A stretch of DNA of 12,242 nucleotides from Candidatus Krumholzibacteriia bacterium (lineage in GTDB: Bacteria > Krumholzibacteriota > Krumholzibacteria > WVZY01 > JAKEHA01): contig JAOTVO010000052.1 of assembly GCA_029863355.1 (NCBI GenBank), positions 1-12,242 on the forward strand, written 5' to 3'. Of this stretch, positions 1-7,139 are shown piece after piece. A program made the position numbers and the translations under genes. The notes under the pieces are model-generated. The model saw only the letters and a program-made list of their open reading frames with translations. It did not search any database and was not told where the DNA came from. Each line of letters begins with the position of its first letter. Position 1 is the first letter of the stretch.

Positions 1-60
1 TGGGGTTGGGACAGTGGGGAGGACGCCATCCCGGGCGTCGGGTGTCCATGTCCCGGCCAT
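1..60 (-). CDS. Possible start of a truncated hypothetical protein
   Basis: An ATG on the minus strand at 60-58 opens a frame that stays open to the window edge (20 codons, beginning MAGTWTPDARDGVLP). A G-rich run (minus strand GGGGGG, four bases before the ATG) could act as a ribosome binding site. It lies 40 bases after the barrel gene stop on the same strand, which fits a third gene of that operon. I do not recognise the product, and 20 codons are too few to show that it is coding. It could equally be untranslated 3' sequence. Confidence 0.27.
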   Translation of the reverse strand, partial: MAGTWTPDARDGVLPTVPTP

Positions 61-100
61 CGCACCCCCCGTGCCAAGGACATTCTCACGGCCACAACCC

Positions 101-1447
101 TCAGAACCGGTAGGCGGCGGTGAGCAGGTAGCGCCAGCTCTCGCGCCGGTCCGTCACGTGCTCGGCCGACCGCGCGCCGGATGTCAGGGTCGCTGCGGCG
201 TCCACGGTGAGTACGCGTCCCACGAGGAGCCCCAGTCCGCCGGCCCAGTCGTGCCGCTCGTTGTCCACTCTCGCCTTGACCAGGCCATCGATGTCGTTGG
301 TGATGCGATCCTCTTGCAGGAACGTGGTCGGGTAGGGTCGGTGTGCATAGCCGCCACGCAGGCGCAGCGGCGCCCACGGCAGCGTCGCTTCTGCGCCGAC
401 GCGCACGTCGAACACTTCACGGAAGATCGTCTCCAAGTTGGGCGCGCGGAATCGACGCTGATCGGCCGCCGCTTCCATCCAGTTCGTGTAGGCCATCTCC
501 CCGGCGACGCTGAGCCACGGCAGGGTCAAGGCCACGCCGAAGTCCAAGCGCGACGGCAGCAGGTAGGTGGCGGAGACCGGCTCGTAGATCTGCGTGAAAC
601 GGTCGATCGAGTTCTCCACGTGCTCCACCACCTCGATGAGCCGTTCGCCCCGGGCCTCTATCCACGTGGGCGAGGTGTACGCCACGCCTACCAGCACCAG
701 ACGGTGCACGAAGAACTGACCACCCAGGCGCGCGCCGAACCCGCGCAGGTCGAGGGAGCCGTCTTCGGTGACGAACACTTCCAGTGCCGGCTGGGCGCCG
801 ACGACGCGGAAGTCGGATTGCTTCAGCGACTGCACCCCGCCGTCGAGCACGAAGGCGGACACGCCTCCGGAGAAAGCGGCCGACAGGTCCACCCCGAGGC
901 CGACGTTGTAGGCGAGCAAGGAGCCGCTCTGCTGGAGGAGGAAATCGTCGAGCGTCCCTTCCACCTCGTTGGGGCCCCGGTAGTGCAGGTCGACATTCGC
1001 GGAGTAGGGCCGGGAGACGGCGGCGGCCAGAACGAGGCTGCCGCGGTAGACGGGAAAGGGAAAGGCGACGCCGGCCAGCTCGATGCTGCCCGCGCGCGAG
1101 TCGATCCCGCGAGGCTCTCCGTAGAAAGTCAGATCGGCTTCGTGGCGCTCGCTGTAGAGCCCCAGCTCCACGTCAACGCGCTTGACGCGGGCGAGTCCCG
1201 CGGGGTTGTAGAGGAGGCTGGAGAGATCGTCGCCCACCACCGCGTAGGCACCCGCCATGGCCGCGGCGCGCGCCCCGCAAGCAATCGGTGACGTGAGGCC
1301 AAGGTCCTCGAGCTCGATGAATCGCACGGTGTGCTGCGCGCGCGCCTCGAGCGACGGGAGCGCGCTCGCGGCCAGGACCACGGCGAGGACGTGCGCGCGG
1401 AAGCGGTACCGCGCGCGCCGTGGGCAGGCACTCCGCTCAGCGCGCAC
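101..1447 (-). CDS. PorV/FadL-like outer-membrane beta-barrel protein
   Basis: Predicted outer-membrane barrel protein of 448 residues. The frame is open far upstream, but GTG at 1447-1445 is chosen because GAGGTGG lies nine bases before it and a signal peptide follows at once: a basic region (residues 1-18), a hydrophobic core (about 19-31) and a likely cleavage after ARA near residue 37. Residues 61-86 carry the signature of the PorV/FadL-type (OMPP1-like) families, with AMAGAYAVVGDDLSSLLYNP at its core. Alternating strand-like segments follow, and the chain ends in aromatic RF, typical of barrel C-termini. FadL relatives move hydrophobic compounds, while PorV/PorQ relatives serve secretion; the substrate cannot be told here. 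The start overlaps the end of the small CxxCH gene by 11 bases, suggesting translational coupling. Confidence 0.8.
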   Translation of the reverse strand: MRAERSACPRRARYRFRAHVLAVVLAASALPSLEARAQHTVRFIELEDLGLTSPIACGARAAAMAGAYAVVGDDLSSLLYNPAGLARVKRVDVELGLYSERHEADLTFYGEPRGIDSRAGSIELAGVAFPFPVYRGSLVLAAAVSRPYSANVDLHYRGPNEVEGTLDDFLLQQSGSLLAYNVGLGVDLSAAFSGGVSAFVLDGGVQSLKQSDFRVVGAQPALEVFVTEDGSLDLRGFGARLGGQFFVHRLVLVGVAYTSPTWIEARGERLIEVVEHVENSIDRFTQIYEPVSATYLLPSRLDFGVALTLPWLSVAGEMAYTNWMEAAADQRRFRAPNLETIFREVFDVRVGAEATLPWAPLRLRGGYAHRPYPTTFLQEDRITNDIDGLVKARVDNERHDWAGGLGLLVGRVLTVDAAATLTSGARSAEHVTDRRESWRYLLTAAYRF

Positions 1448-1757
1448 TTGCGTCTTCCACCTCGGGAACTTGCCCGGCGCGCGTGGTATCGGACGGCCCC
1501 ACACGCCCATCGAACCACCAGGGGTAGTCGTAATAGTCGCGCCAGGTTTCGGTGCGGGTCGCTCGGCGCTCCGGGTGGAGGAGCGCCCAGAGTTGCTCCG
1601 GCGCGTGGCACTTCGTGCAGCGTTTGTCGCGGGGGCGCTCGTAGTCGAACTGCGCGAGGCGCGGATGATCGAACAGCGTGTAGCACGCCGGGGTGAGCAC
1701 GCAGAGTAAGGTGCCGACGGCGAACCAGCGGGCATATCGACGCGACGCGCTTGTCAT
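1437..1757 (-). CDS. Small exported or lipoprotein-like protein with a CxxCH motif
   Basis: Protein of 106 residues that I cannot assign to a named family. ATG at 1757 is chosen because it begins directly with a basic stretch (RRYAR) and a hydrophobic segment (about residues 11-24) ending in TPAC. Cys25 could be a lipidated cysteine, but the lipobox is imperfect (Thr at -3). A single CTKCH motif at residues 47-51 matches the covalent haem c site CxxCH; it could also bind a metal. Residues 72-84 are strikingly aromatic (WRDYYDYPWWFDG). No Met that would clearly serve as a distal haem ligand follows; other His residues are His31 and His61. Its end overlaps the barrel gene start by 11 bases, so the two are probably made together. 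Upstream in-frame ATGs exist, but they lie inside the divergent TPR gene and its leader. Confidence 0.72.
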   Translation of the reverse strand: MTSASRRYARWFAVGTLLCVLTPACYTLFDHPRLAQFDYERPRDKRCTKCHAPEQLWALLHPERRATRTETWRDYYDYPWWFDGRVGPSDTTRAGQVPEVEDASAR

Positions 1758-1780
1758 GGGTGGTGTATCCTTGGTACAAT
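1751..1780 (+). promoter_or_regulatory. Sigma-70-type promoter for the exported TPR gene
   Basis: TTGTCA (1751-1756) and TACAAT (1775-1780) are separated by 18 bases, close to the sigma-70 consensus. Transcription would begin near 1787, giving a leader of roughly 75 bases before the ATG at 1863. The -35 box overlaps the start codon of the divergent lipoprotein-like gene. The surrounding DNA (1771-1835) is noticeably AT-richer than the rest of the window, as expected of a promoter zone. Inferred from sequence alone. Confidence 0.5.
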
Positions 1781-1862
1781 GTAACTGTTCATTCCGGGTC
1801 GGAAAAGCAACTTCTAAATCCGATATCGCGCACACCAGGACCCGCAGCTTCGAGGACACACC

Positions 1863-3596
1863 ATGACCCTGGCCGCGAAAACCCCGCTGCTTGCCTTTTT
1901 GGCTGCCACCCTCTCGTTGACCGCTCTCCCCGCCGCCGCGCAGTTGTCCCCGGATGGCCAACCGCCCCCGGAGGGGCGAGAGGTGGGCGTGTGGGGCCAG
2001 TATACGGTCGGCGTCTTCAAGATGAAGATGGGCAGGGTGCTGGAGGCCGTCGATCATCTGGAATACGCGTGGCGGCTCGGCGACGGCGAGCCCGCGGTGG
2101 GCTTGATGTTGGCCGAAGCGTACTACTTGCTAAGGAACTTCACGCGCTGCGAGATGGTGCTCGACGACATTCTCGACCGCGACGCCGAGCACACCGACGC
2201 GCTCGTCCTCAAGGCCAAGGTTCGATGGGTCAAGCGCGACCGTCGCTCGGCCGTCCTCTGTTTGGAACGAGCGCGGGAGACCCGTTCGAGCTTCGAGACA
2301 GAGCGGCTGCTGGGCAACATGTACAAAGAGATCGGCGAGCACGAGAAAGCGATCGAAGCGTACGAGCGCTGCCTCGCCTACGACGCGTCTTACCCCTACC
2401 TCTGGTACCGCTACGGCGAGCTGCTGGCACAGGCCGGGCGGCGGAGCGACGCTCAGACCGCGCTGCGTCGCGCCATGGAGGCCGACCCCAGCTTCGTCGA
2501 GCCGGCCATCGATCTGGCTCGCATGCACGTCGAGGACGGCCACGTGGAGGACGCCATTGTCGTTCTCGAGGGGGCCGTCGACAAGGAGATCGGGAACGAC
2601 GAAGCCGTGGCCATGCTGGCCAACCTGTATCTCGAAACGGGACGTCACCATGACGGCATCGTCCTGCTCGAGCGCCGGCGGGCCGTCTCGCCGCTCCCGC
2701 GCGATGCAGAGGTGCTGCTCGGCCGCACCTATTTCGAGTCGGGGCGCCTGGACGACGCGAGAGAGGTCTTCGAGACGCTGCTCGCGCGGGAGCCGCGCAG
2801 CGCCGAGCTGGCCCGGATCGTCGCGGAGATTCACGCCCGTTCCGGGGATCCCGCGGGCGCGCGCGTTTACTACGAGCGCGCGATCTCGATCGCCCCGGCG
2901 GATTACCGCAGCTACCTGGCGCTTTTCTTTGCGGCCTCCCCCCGCTTCGCGCCGCCGGGTGGACGCGTCGATCTGCCCGAGGAGGACCTGCGTGGGCTCC
3001 TGCACGAGGCGTCGGCGCTCGCGGACCGCGCCGATTTCGAAGCCAACTACATGCTCGGTCTGGCGCTGGGGAGTGCGGCCGAATACGATCTCGCCCGGGA
3101 GCATCTGCTGCGCGCGCACGCCATCAACGCCGACGATCGGTCGACCATACTCAACCTCGCCAACGTCGCCGAGAAACAGCTCCGCTTCGACGAGGCGGAA
3201 CGCTATCTCGTCCGCCTCTACGAGATGGATCCGGATGACCCCGCCGTGTGCAACTTCTACGGCTACGTGCTGGCCGAGATGCGCAAGGATCTCGAACGGG
3301 CGCGGGCGCTCGTGGAGCACGCGCTCGCGGCGGAGCCGGACAACGGTTACTACCTTGACAGCCTCGGATGGATCTACTACCAAATGGGCGACTACGTGCG
3401 CGCGGTCCGCGAGCTGGAGCGCGCGAGCGCGGTGGTCGCCGCCGACCCCGTGATTCTCGAACACCTGGGAGACGCGTACGCCGGACTGCGCCGGTTCGAG
3501 GAAGCAAAGGCGGCGTACGAGCGCTCGAGCCGGCTGCAGGAAGGCAACGCGCAGATTCTTGAGAAGATCGAGTCCGCAGCCCGGCATTTGGAATGA
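1863..3596 (+). CDS. Exported tetratricopeptide (TPR) repeat protein
   Basis: Protein of 577 residues, built almost entirely of TPR units that form a helical protein-binding scaffold. The ATG at 1863 has GAGGA six bases upstream and starts a signal peptide: Lys6, a hydrophobic core (about residues 8-22) and AAA-Q cleavage near 26/27. After it come about a dozen or more 34-residue helix pairs, with typical units such as AIEAYERCLAYDASYPYLWY and a late DSLGWIYYQMGDY. It probably lies in the periplasm or at the inner face of the outer membrane. A LolB-like lipoprotein gene follows within about 25 bases. A large exported TPR protein beside lolB is also known in Pseudomonas, so a shared role in outer-membrane lipoprotein handling is plausible but inferred. 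Confidence 0.9.
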   Translation: MTLAAKTPLLAFLAATLSLTALPAAAQLSPDGQPPPEGREVGVWGQYTVGVFKMKMGRVLEAVDHLEYAWRLGDGEPAVGLMLAEAYYLLRNFTRCEMVLDDILDRDAEHTDALVLKAKVRWVKRDRRSAVLCLERARETRSSFETERLLGNMYKEIGEHEKAIEAYERCLAYDASYPYLWYRYGELLAQAGRRSDAQTALRRAMEADPSFVEPAIDLARMHVEDGHVEDAIVVLEGAVDKEIGNDEAVAMLANLYLETGRHHDGIVLLERRRAVSPLPRDAEVLLGRTYFESGRLDDAREVFETLLAREPRSAELARIVAEIHARSGDPAGARVYYERAISIAPADYRSYLALFFAASPRFAPPGGRVDLPEEDLRGLLHEASALADRADFEANYMLGLALGSAAEYDLAREHLLRAHAINADDRSTILNLANVAEKQLRFDEAERYLVRLYEMDPDDPAVCNFYGYVLAEMRKDLERARALVEHALAAEPDNGYYLDSLGWIYYQMGDYVRAVRELERASAVVAADPVILEHLGDAYAGLRRFEEAKAAYERSSRLQEGNAQILEKIESAARHLE

Positions 3597-3621
3597 GGTC
3601 GTACGCTCCCGTCGCGCGGGG

Positions 3622-4323
3622 GTGGGTTTCGGGCGCGCCGCCGTGGCCACGGCGGCCGCGCTAGCCGTTTTAGGCTGCGCGCGCCACGCGGAGCGCGCGC
3701 CGTCGCTGCCCGCCTCGGCTTCGTGCCGCACCTTGGACTCACTGCTCGCGCATGGCGGCTTGCGCGGCGCCCCGACCATGCGCGGTCGCGCGACCATCGA
3801 CGTCAATGAATACCGGGTACGCGGACGTTTCGCGCTGACGGTCAGTGCCGGGGGCAACGCGGTGTTCGAGTTCACCAGCAGCTCGGTCGGCGGCGGACGC
3901 GAGGACGCCGTGGTGTCCTTCTTCTCGGACACGCTGCGCGTGCTGGATCGGGAGCGCGGCGCCTACCACGAGGGCGCGGCGGTGGACGACCTGATTGCCG
4001 AGGTCGCCGGCTTCCAGGTCGACGCCGCCGAGGTGATCCGCCGCATGATCGGCATCCCCCCACCGTGCCGCCGGCTCGCCGAGCTGCGCATCGAGGGATC
4101 CCCGGAATCGGCGGTGGTCAGCGTGCGCCTGGACGGGCACGGCGCCACGGTGCGCTTCGGCGGGGGACGAGTGCGCTCGTGCGAGTGGCCGGCTCCGTTC
4201 ACGGGCACATCCCGCAGCGAGCGGCTCGCCGTGTCGTACAGTTGGAAAGGGGAGGTGGGCGAAGAGATCACCGTGTGGGTGCCGGGACTGCGCTGGCGAA
4301 TCCGCTTGCAGTCGGACTCATAA
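3622..4323 (+). CDS. LolB-like outer-membrane lipoprotein
   Basis: Predicted lipoprotein of 233 residues. I place the start at GTG 3622, which gives a compact signal peptide (residues 1-18) and a lipobox ending AVLGC with Cys19. A TTG at 3559 in the same frame would overlap the TPR gene and put 39 residues before the Cys, less typical of lipoproteins. Neither start has a strong ribosome binding site. The mature part starts with a G-R-A-T-I strand pattern and continues with beta-rich segments, a short helix-rich part (about VDDLIAEVAG) and a C-terminal strand WRIRLQ. This resembles the LolA/LolB fold, in which an open barrel receives lipoproteins for the outer membrane; DUF4292 has the same architecture. 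The family call rests on pattern and on the TPR neighbour. The mature part holds three extra cysteines, unusual for LolB. Confidence 0.68.
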   Translation: MGFGRAAVATAAALAVLGCARHAERAPSLPASASCRTLDSLLAHGGLRGAPTMRGRATIDVNEYRVRGRFALTVSAGGNAVFEFTSSSVGGGREDAVVSFFSDTLRVLDRERGAYHEGAAVDDLIAEVAGFQVDAAEVIRRMIGIPPPCRRLAELRIEGSPESAVVSVRLDGHGATVRFGGGRVRSCEWPAPFTGTSRSERLAVSYSWKGEVGEEITVWVPGLRWRIRLQSDS

Positions 4324-4397
4324 CTTATTAAGAATACGAGTGATACGATGACGACCCCCTCCTCCGCCGGGGGGAACCGCGCCGGGCCGACCGCGAT

Positions 4398-4425
4398 GGA
4401 ACTCGCCCCCCGGGGCGCGGTATAA
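4398..4425 (+). promoter_or_regulatory. ECF (RpoE-like) promoter before the sigma factor gene
   Basis: GGAACT (4398-4403) and GTATAA (4420-4425) are spaced by 16 bases. The -35 box is a perfect match to the GGAACT core recognised by RpoE-type sigma factors, and the spacing is right. Predicted transcription starts near 4432, giving a very short leader before the ATG at 4446. The spacer holds a small inverted repeat, CGCCCC-CC-GGGGCG (4404-4417), which could be incidental in such GC-rich DNA. Many ECF genes are transcribed by their own product, so autoregulation is the natural inference. Confidence 0.55.
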
Positions 4426-4445
4426 GCACACAGCGAAAGGGCGCC

Positions 4446-5075
4446 ATGTTCGTTGATCCGGGCCGCGAGAGGGCCAAGTGGAAGGACCTCACGGACGAGG
4501 AGTTGATGCTTCGCGTCCAGGGGGGGGACGTGGACTGTTTCGACGTGCTCGTCGAGCGGTACAAGGTCCGGCTGTTCAACTACCTCTTGCGACTGACGGG
4601 AGACCGCGACCAGGCCGAGGAGATCGCCCAGGAGGCGTTCGTCAAAGCGTTCATCCACGCCGACAAGTACAAGACGATCGCCAGATTCTCGACGTGGCTC
4701 TACACGATCGCGACCAACCTGGTTCGCAACCGGATGCGCGCACGCGCTCGGGCACCGCACATCCTCTCGCTATGGAGCCGAGGACCGGGCGACGGCGACG
4801 AGGAACGGATGATCGAGATCGCCGATGGACGGCGGTCGCCCGAGGACCAGATCAACGACGCGGAACTGAGCGAAGTGATCAGCACCGCGATCCGGCGCAT
4901 ACCGGAGAAGTACAGGGAGAGCTTCGTGCTGAGAGAGATCAACCAGCTTTCGTACGAGGAGATCGCGGCCGTCACGGGTCTGAAGCTGGGCACCGTGCGC
5001 TCGCGTATCAACCGGGCGAGGAACTGTTTCCGGCAGATCGTTGAACCCCTTCTGGAGAAGGGGATCGACTTCTAG
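4446..5075 (+). CDS. ECF sigma factor (RpoE-like sigma-70 family)
   Basis: Sigma factor of 209 residues that directs RNA polymerase to a specific promoter set. The sigma-2 region spans about residues 25-100, with the core-binding and -10 recognition stretch around DRDQAEEIAQEAFVKAF (53-69) and FSTWLYTIATNLVRNRMR (81-98). A polar linker follows, then sigma-4 (about 142-197) with its -35-reading helix-turn-helix YEEIAAVTGLKLGTVRSRIN (170-189). Region sigma-3 is absent, which defines the ECF group. The ATG is preceded by AAAGGG four bases away. The anti-sigma gene starts 14 bases after the stop, the usual arrangement for an ECF factor held inactive at the membrane. A GGAACT-type promoter directly upstream suggests self-activation. 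Confidence 0.96.
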   Translation: MFVDPGRERAKWKDLTDEELMLRVQGGDVDCFDVLVERYKVRLFNYLLRLTGDRDQAEEIAQEAFVKAFIHADKYKTIARFSTWLYTIATNLVRNRMRARARAPHILSLWSRGPGDGDEERMIEIADGRRSPEDQINDAELSEVISTAIRRIPEKYRESFVLREINQLSYEEIAAVTGLKLGTVRSRINRARNCFRQIVEPLLEKGIDF

Positions 5076-5080
5076 GAGGA
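5075..5080 (+). promoter_or_regulatory. Ribosome binding site deciding the anti-sigma start
   Basis: GGAGGA begins at the last base of the sigma factor stop codon. Two in-frame ATGs follow: 5081 (no spacing at all) and 5090 (nine bases). Only the second is at a workable distance, so the protein should begin MNCRRARK. Placement directly at the sigma stop implies coupled translation of the two partners. Confidence 0.7.
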
Positions 5081-5089
5081 ATGGCATCG

Positions 5090-5812
5090 ATGAACTGCCG
5101 ACGGGCACGTAAGGCGATATTTCGGTTCGTGGACGGACTGAGCGACGAGAAGATGCAGCTCGACCTCGAGCAGCACCTCGCGGGGTGTCCGGCGTGCGAG
5201 AAGCTGGCGCGGTCGCTCGCGCGCAGCCTCGACTTGGTTCGCCGGACGCCGCAAGAGACGCTGGACGAGAACTTCAACTGGAAGGTCCGCCTGGCCGTCC
5301 ACAAGGAGCGCACCACGATGCGCGAGCGGGCTGCTTCCACCGGTTCGTTGTTCCGCGCCTGGAATCTGCGCTTCGCTGCGAGCGCGGCGGCGGGCGTGAC
5401 GGTGGCGATCGCGGCCGGATGGCTCGCCGTCGCCAGCGGGCTGATCCTGCCGGCGGGTAACCAGGGGCTCGTCGACGAGAGCGGCCGCGGGCTGTCGCGC
5501 TCGCTGCCGGCAGAGCCGACAAGGGAGGAGCAGTCGGCGCAGCCGACGGCGCGACCGGCGTGGTGGGGCGGCCTGCGCAGCCAGCCGGCGGGACCCGCCG
5601 TTGGCACCGTGGTTTCCGGAGGCGACCAAGCGCAGGTGGCGAAGTCGTCCCGCGTGGGGGCGATCGACGATATGACCTCGTCGTCCACCGCGCTGGATTC
5701 GCTCATTCGCGCGGAGACGGCCGGAATGACCGAGGCGGACCGCGAGCGCTACCTGCGCGTGCGCATCCAACGCCTCCAGACCTTCCTCGAGGGACGGGAC
5801 TCTACCCGGTAA
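5090..5812 (+). CDS. Membrane-anchored zinc-finger (ZAS) anti-sigma factor
   Basis: Anti-sigma factor of 240 residues that should bind and silence the upstream ECF sigma factor. The N-terminal cytoplasmic domain holds Cys3 and the HxxxCxxC motif HLAGCPAC (His29, Cys33, Cys36), the ZAS zinc-binding signature. A single membrane segment lies at about residues 95-120. After it comes a disordered, Pro/Ser/Gln-rich linker (about 121-200) and a charged C-terminal helix (LDSLIRAETAGMTEADRERY and onwards), which would be periplasmic and could sense the envelope signal. In the family, release occurs by regulated proteolysis or by a redox or structural change; which applies here cannot be seen. Translation appears coupled to the sigma gene, and a strong terminator ends the unit. 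Confidence 0.92.
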   Translation: MNCRRARKAIFRFVDGLSDEKMQLDLEQHLAGCPACEKLARSLARSLDLVRRTPQETLDENFNWKVRLAVHKERTTMRERAASTGSLFRAWNLRFAASAAAGVTVAIAAGWLAVASGLILPAGNQGLVDESGRGLSRSLPAEPTREEQSAQPTARPAWWGGLRSQPAGPAVGTVVSGGDQAQVAKSSRVGAIDDMTSSSTALDSLIRAETAGMTEADRERYLRVRIQRLQTFLEGRDSTR

Positions 5813-5840
5813 CCGCCCGCGCCGCGAGCGGCGACGCAAG

Positions 5841-5874
5841 CCGGCCCCCGCCGATCGGGGGCCGGTTTCTTTTT
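5841..5874 (+). terminator. Rho-independent terminator of the sigma/anti-sigma operon
   Basis: A perfect 10-bp stem, CCGGCCCCCG (5841-5850) with CGGGGGCCGG (5856-5865), closes a five-base loop CCGAT and is followed directly by TTTCTTTTT (5866-5874). This is the best intrinsic terminator in the window. It lies 28 bases after the anti-sigma stop. Confidence 0.93.
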
Positions 5875-5920
5875 GCTCCTTACGCGAACGCCTCCTATGA
5901 TCCGGGGTGGAGGGATTGAC

Positions 5921-6928
5921 GTGCGCAGAATGCTCATCGTGCTTGCCGCCGCCGCGGCCGTGGCCGGATGCCGTGAAATGGCCTTGCCCCCGCCGGGGTC
6001 GTACTCGGAGTTGCTCCTGGTGACCGAGGAAGGGGCCGGCGGCGAGTGGGCGTCGCTGCTGATGCCCATTCTCGGCGCCGAGCGCGATTACATCACGTCG
6101 ATGGAGGCGGCGTTCGCTATCTCCCATGTGCGCGCCTCTGAGATGCCGGATCTTCCCGACACCAAGAACGTAGTCATCTGCGGAGTAATGGATTCGGGGA
6201 CCTACGTGGGCTCGATCATCCTCTCGCTCGTCGGCGACCGCAGCGTGCAGCGCGTGGCCGAAGGCCAGGCCAACATTCTCAAGAAGGAGAACACGCCCGC
6301 GCCGGGTCAGATGACGCTGATCGTCACCGCCCCCACCGCCGAAGCCCTCCGCGACGTGATCCGGACCCGGGGTGAGGAGCTGCCGGAGATCGTGGAGTCC
6401 AGCAGTCGGGAGCGTCTGCGCCGGCATCTGTTGTCGAGCCCCAACCGGGGCCTCACCGAAAGCCTGCGCCGGAAATACGGGTTCACGATCGAGGTGCCGA
6501 CGTACTACCGCCTGTTCAGCGAATCCCAGACGCCTCCGGGCGTCGAGCTGCTCCACGAGCCGCCGACCCGCGTGCTGGGGGTGTTCTGGGCCGACCGCGA
6601 GGAGCCGCCGTCCATCTACCGGTCCGACGAGCTTTTCGACCTGCGCTCGGCGTACGTGTGGGAGCGCTACGATCACGACAAGATGGATCGCAACCGCGTG
6701 CGCTACACCTGGACGCGGTTCGCCGGCTACAACGCCCTGCGCATGTCCGGCTACTGGTACAACGACAAGGCGACCGCCGGCGGTTACTTCGAGACTTATT
6801 TCATCCACGATACGGACGCCGACCTGCTCTGGGCGGTGGATCTGTTGACCTACGCGCCCGGCCGTCCCAAGCATCCGCTCGTGCGCGAGCTCCTCGCGCT
6901 GGCGGAGACTTTCCGCCACGGGCAGTGA
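5921..6928 (+). CDS. DUF4837-like lipoprotein
   Basis: Lipoprotein of 335 residues. GTG at 5921 is chosen because GGAGGG (5909-5914) lies six bases before it and a classic lipoprotein signal follows (MRRMLIVLAAAAAVAGC, Cys17 lipidated); the in-frame ATG upstream would overlap the terminator tail. The pattern fits DUF4837, a family of unknown function known from Bacteroidetes lipoproteins: an N-terminal stretch about a gauge-like strand (ELLLVTEEG), a central part with KYGFTIEVPTYYRLF, and a C-terminal block with WYNDKATAGGYFETYF (near residues 278-293) and YAPGRPK before a final helix. The family call is from memory of this pattern. The gene stands apart from the sigma operon behind its terminator, so it needs its own promoter, for which I see no convincing sequence. 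Confidence 0.75.
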   Translation: MRRMLIVLAAAAAVAGCREMALPPPGSYSELLLVTEEGAGGEWASLLMPILGAERDYITSMEAAFAISHVRASEMPDLPDTKNVVICGVMDSGTYVGSIILSLVGDRSVQRVAEGQANILKKENTPAPGQMTLIVTAPTAEALRDVIRTRGEELPEIVESSSRERLRRHLLSSPNRGLTESLRRKYGFTIEVPTYYRLFSESQTPPGVELLHEPPTRVLGVFWADREEPPSIYRSDELFDLRSAYVWERYDHDKMDRNRVRYTWTRFAGYNALRMSGYWYNDKATAGGYFETYFIHDTDADLLWAVDLLTYAPGRPKHPLVRELLALAETFRHGQ

Positions 6929-6959
6929 ATCGGCGCGCCGCGCCCTGAGCCCGGACCCT

Positions 6960-6975
6960 TGGCATGGGAAGTGCT
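6960..6975 (+). promoter_or_regulatory. Candidate sigma-54 (-24/-12) promoter
   Basis: TGGCATG-GGAA-GTGCT matches the sigma-54 consensus TGGCACG-N4-TTGCT at all but two positions, keeps the essential GG and GC dinucleotides, and has their exact spacing. A short T-run follows. Predicted start is near 6986. It could drive the TPR gene at 7185 with a long leader of about 200 bases, or a small RNA. No upstream activator site is evident, and such short matches occur by chance. Confidence 0.35.
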
Positions 6976-7109
6976 TTTTCTGGAACGATGGCGTCGCGCT
7001 GGGAAGAAATTGCCGCGCGCGCGCCGGGGCTTTTCAGGCTAACGCTATATACGACATGATGTTACGTTTGGCGCCCGGCGGGGCGGCGCGCCCGAACGGG
7101 CGAAAGATG

Positions 7110-7139
7110 TTGGAATTTGCGGCAAGCGACGGCTAGAAT
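7110..7139 (+). promoter_or_regulatory. Sigma-70-type promoter for the cytoplasmic TPR gene
   Basis: TTGGAA (7110-7115) and TAGAAT (7134-7139) are 18 bases apart, giving a predicted start near 7146 and a leader of about 40 bases. The region between 6929 and 7184 (256 bases) contains no gene that I can support; it holds this promoter, the sigma-54-like site and short GC hairpins. Confidence 0.45.

Noticed and set aside
22..39. GACGCC/GGCGTC hairpin near the left edge as terminator of the barrel operon
   Set aside because: No T-run on the minus strand and a possible reading frame crosses it.
14..1291. Long plus-strand open frame (425 codons) opposite the barrel gene
   Set aside because: The opposite strand has a signal peptide, family signature and barrel-type end. 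This frame is the antisense shadow expected in GC-rich DNA.
2130..3932. Long minus-strand open frame (600 codons) opposite the TPR and LolB-like genes
   Set aside because: It spans two well-supported genes in antisense and has no recognisable domain.
4334..4348. Direct repeat ATACGA-N3-ATACGA upstream of the sigma gene
   Set aside because: Two six-base copies nine bases apart are too short to claim an operator without conservation.
4355..4374. C-run/G-run hairpin after the LolB-like gene as a terminator
   Set aside because: Only five pairs with a nine-base loop and no T-run follow; it does not meet the pattern of an intrinsic terminator.
5072..6919. Minus-strand open frame of 615 codons
   Set aside because: It crosses the anti-sigma gene, the terminator and the lipoprotein gene in antisense; its residue pattern is low-complexity and shows no domain.
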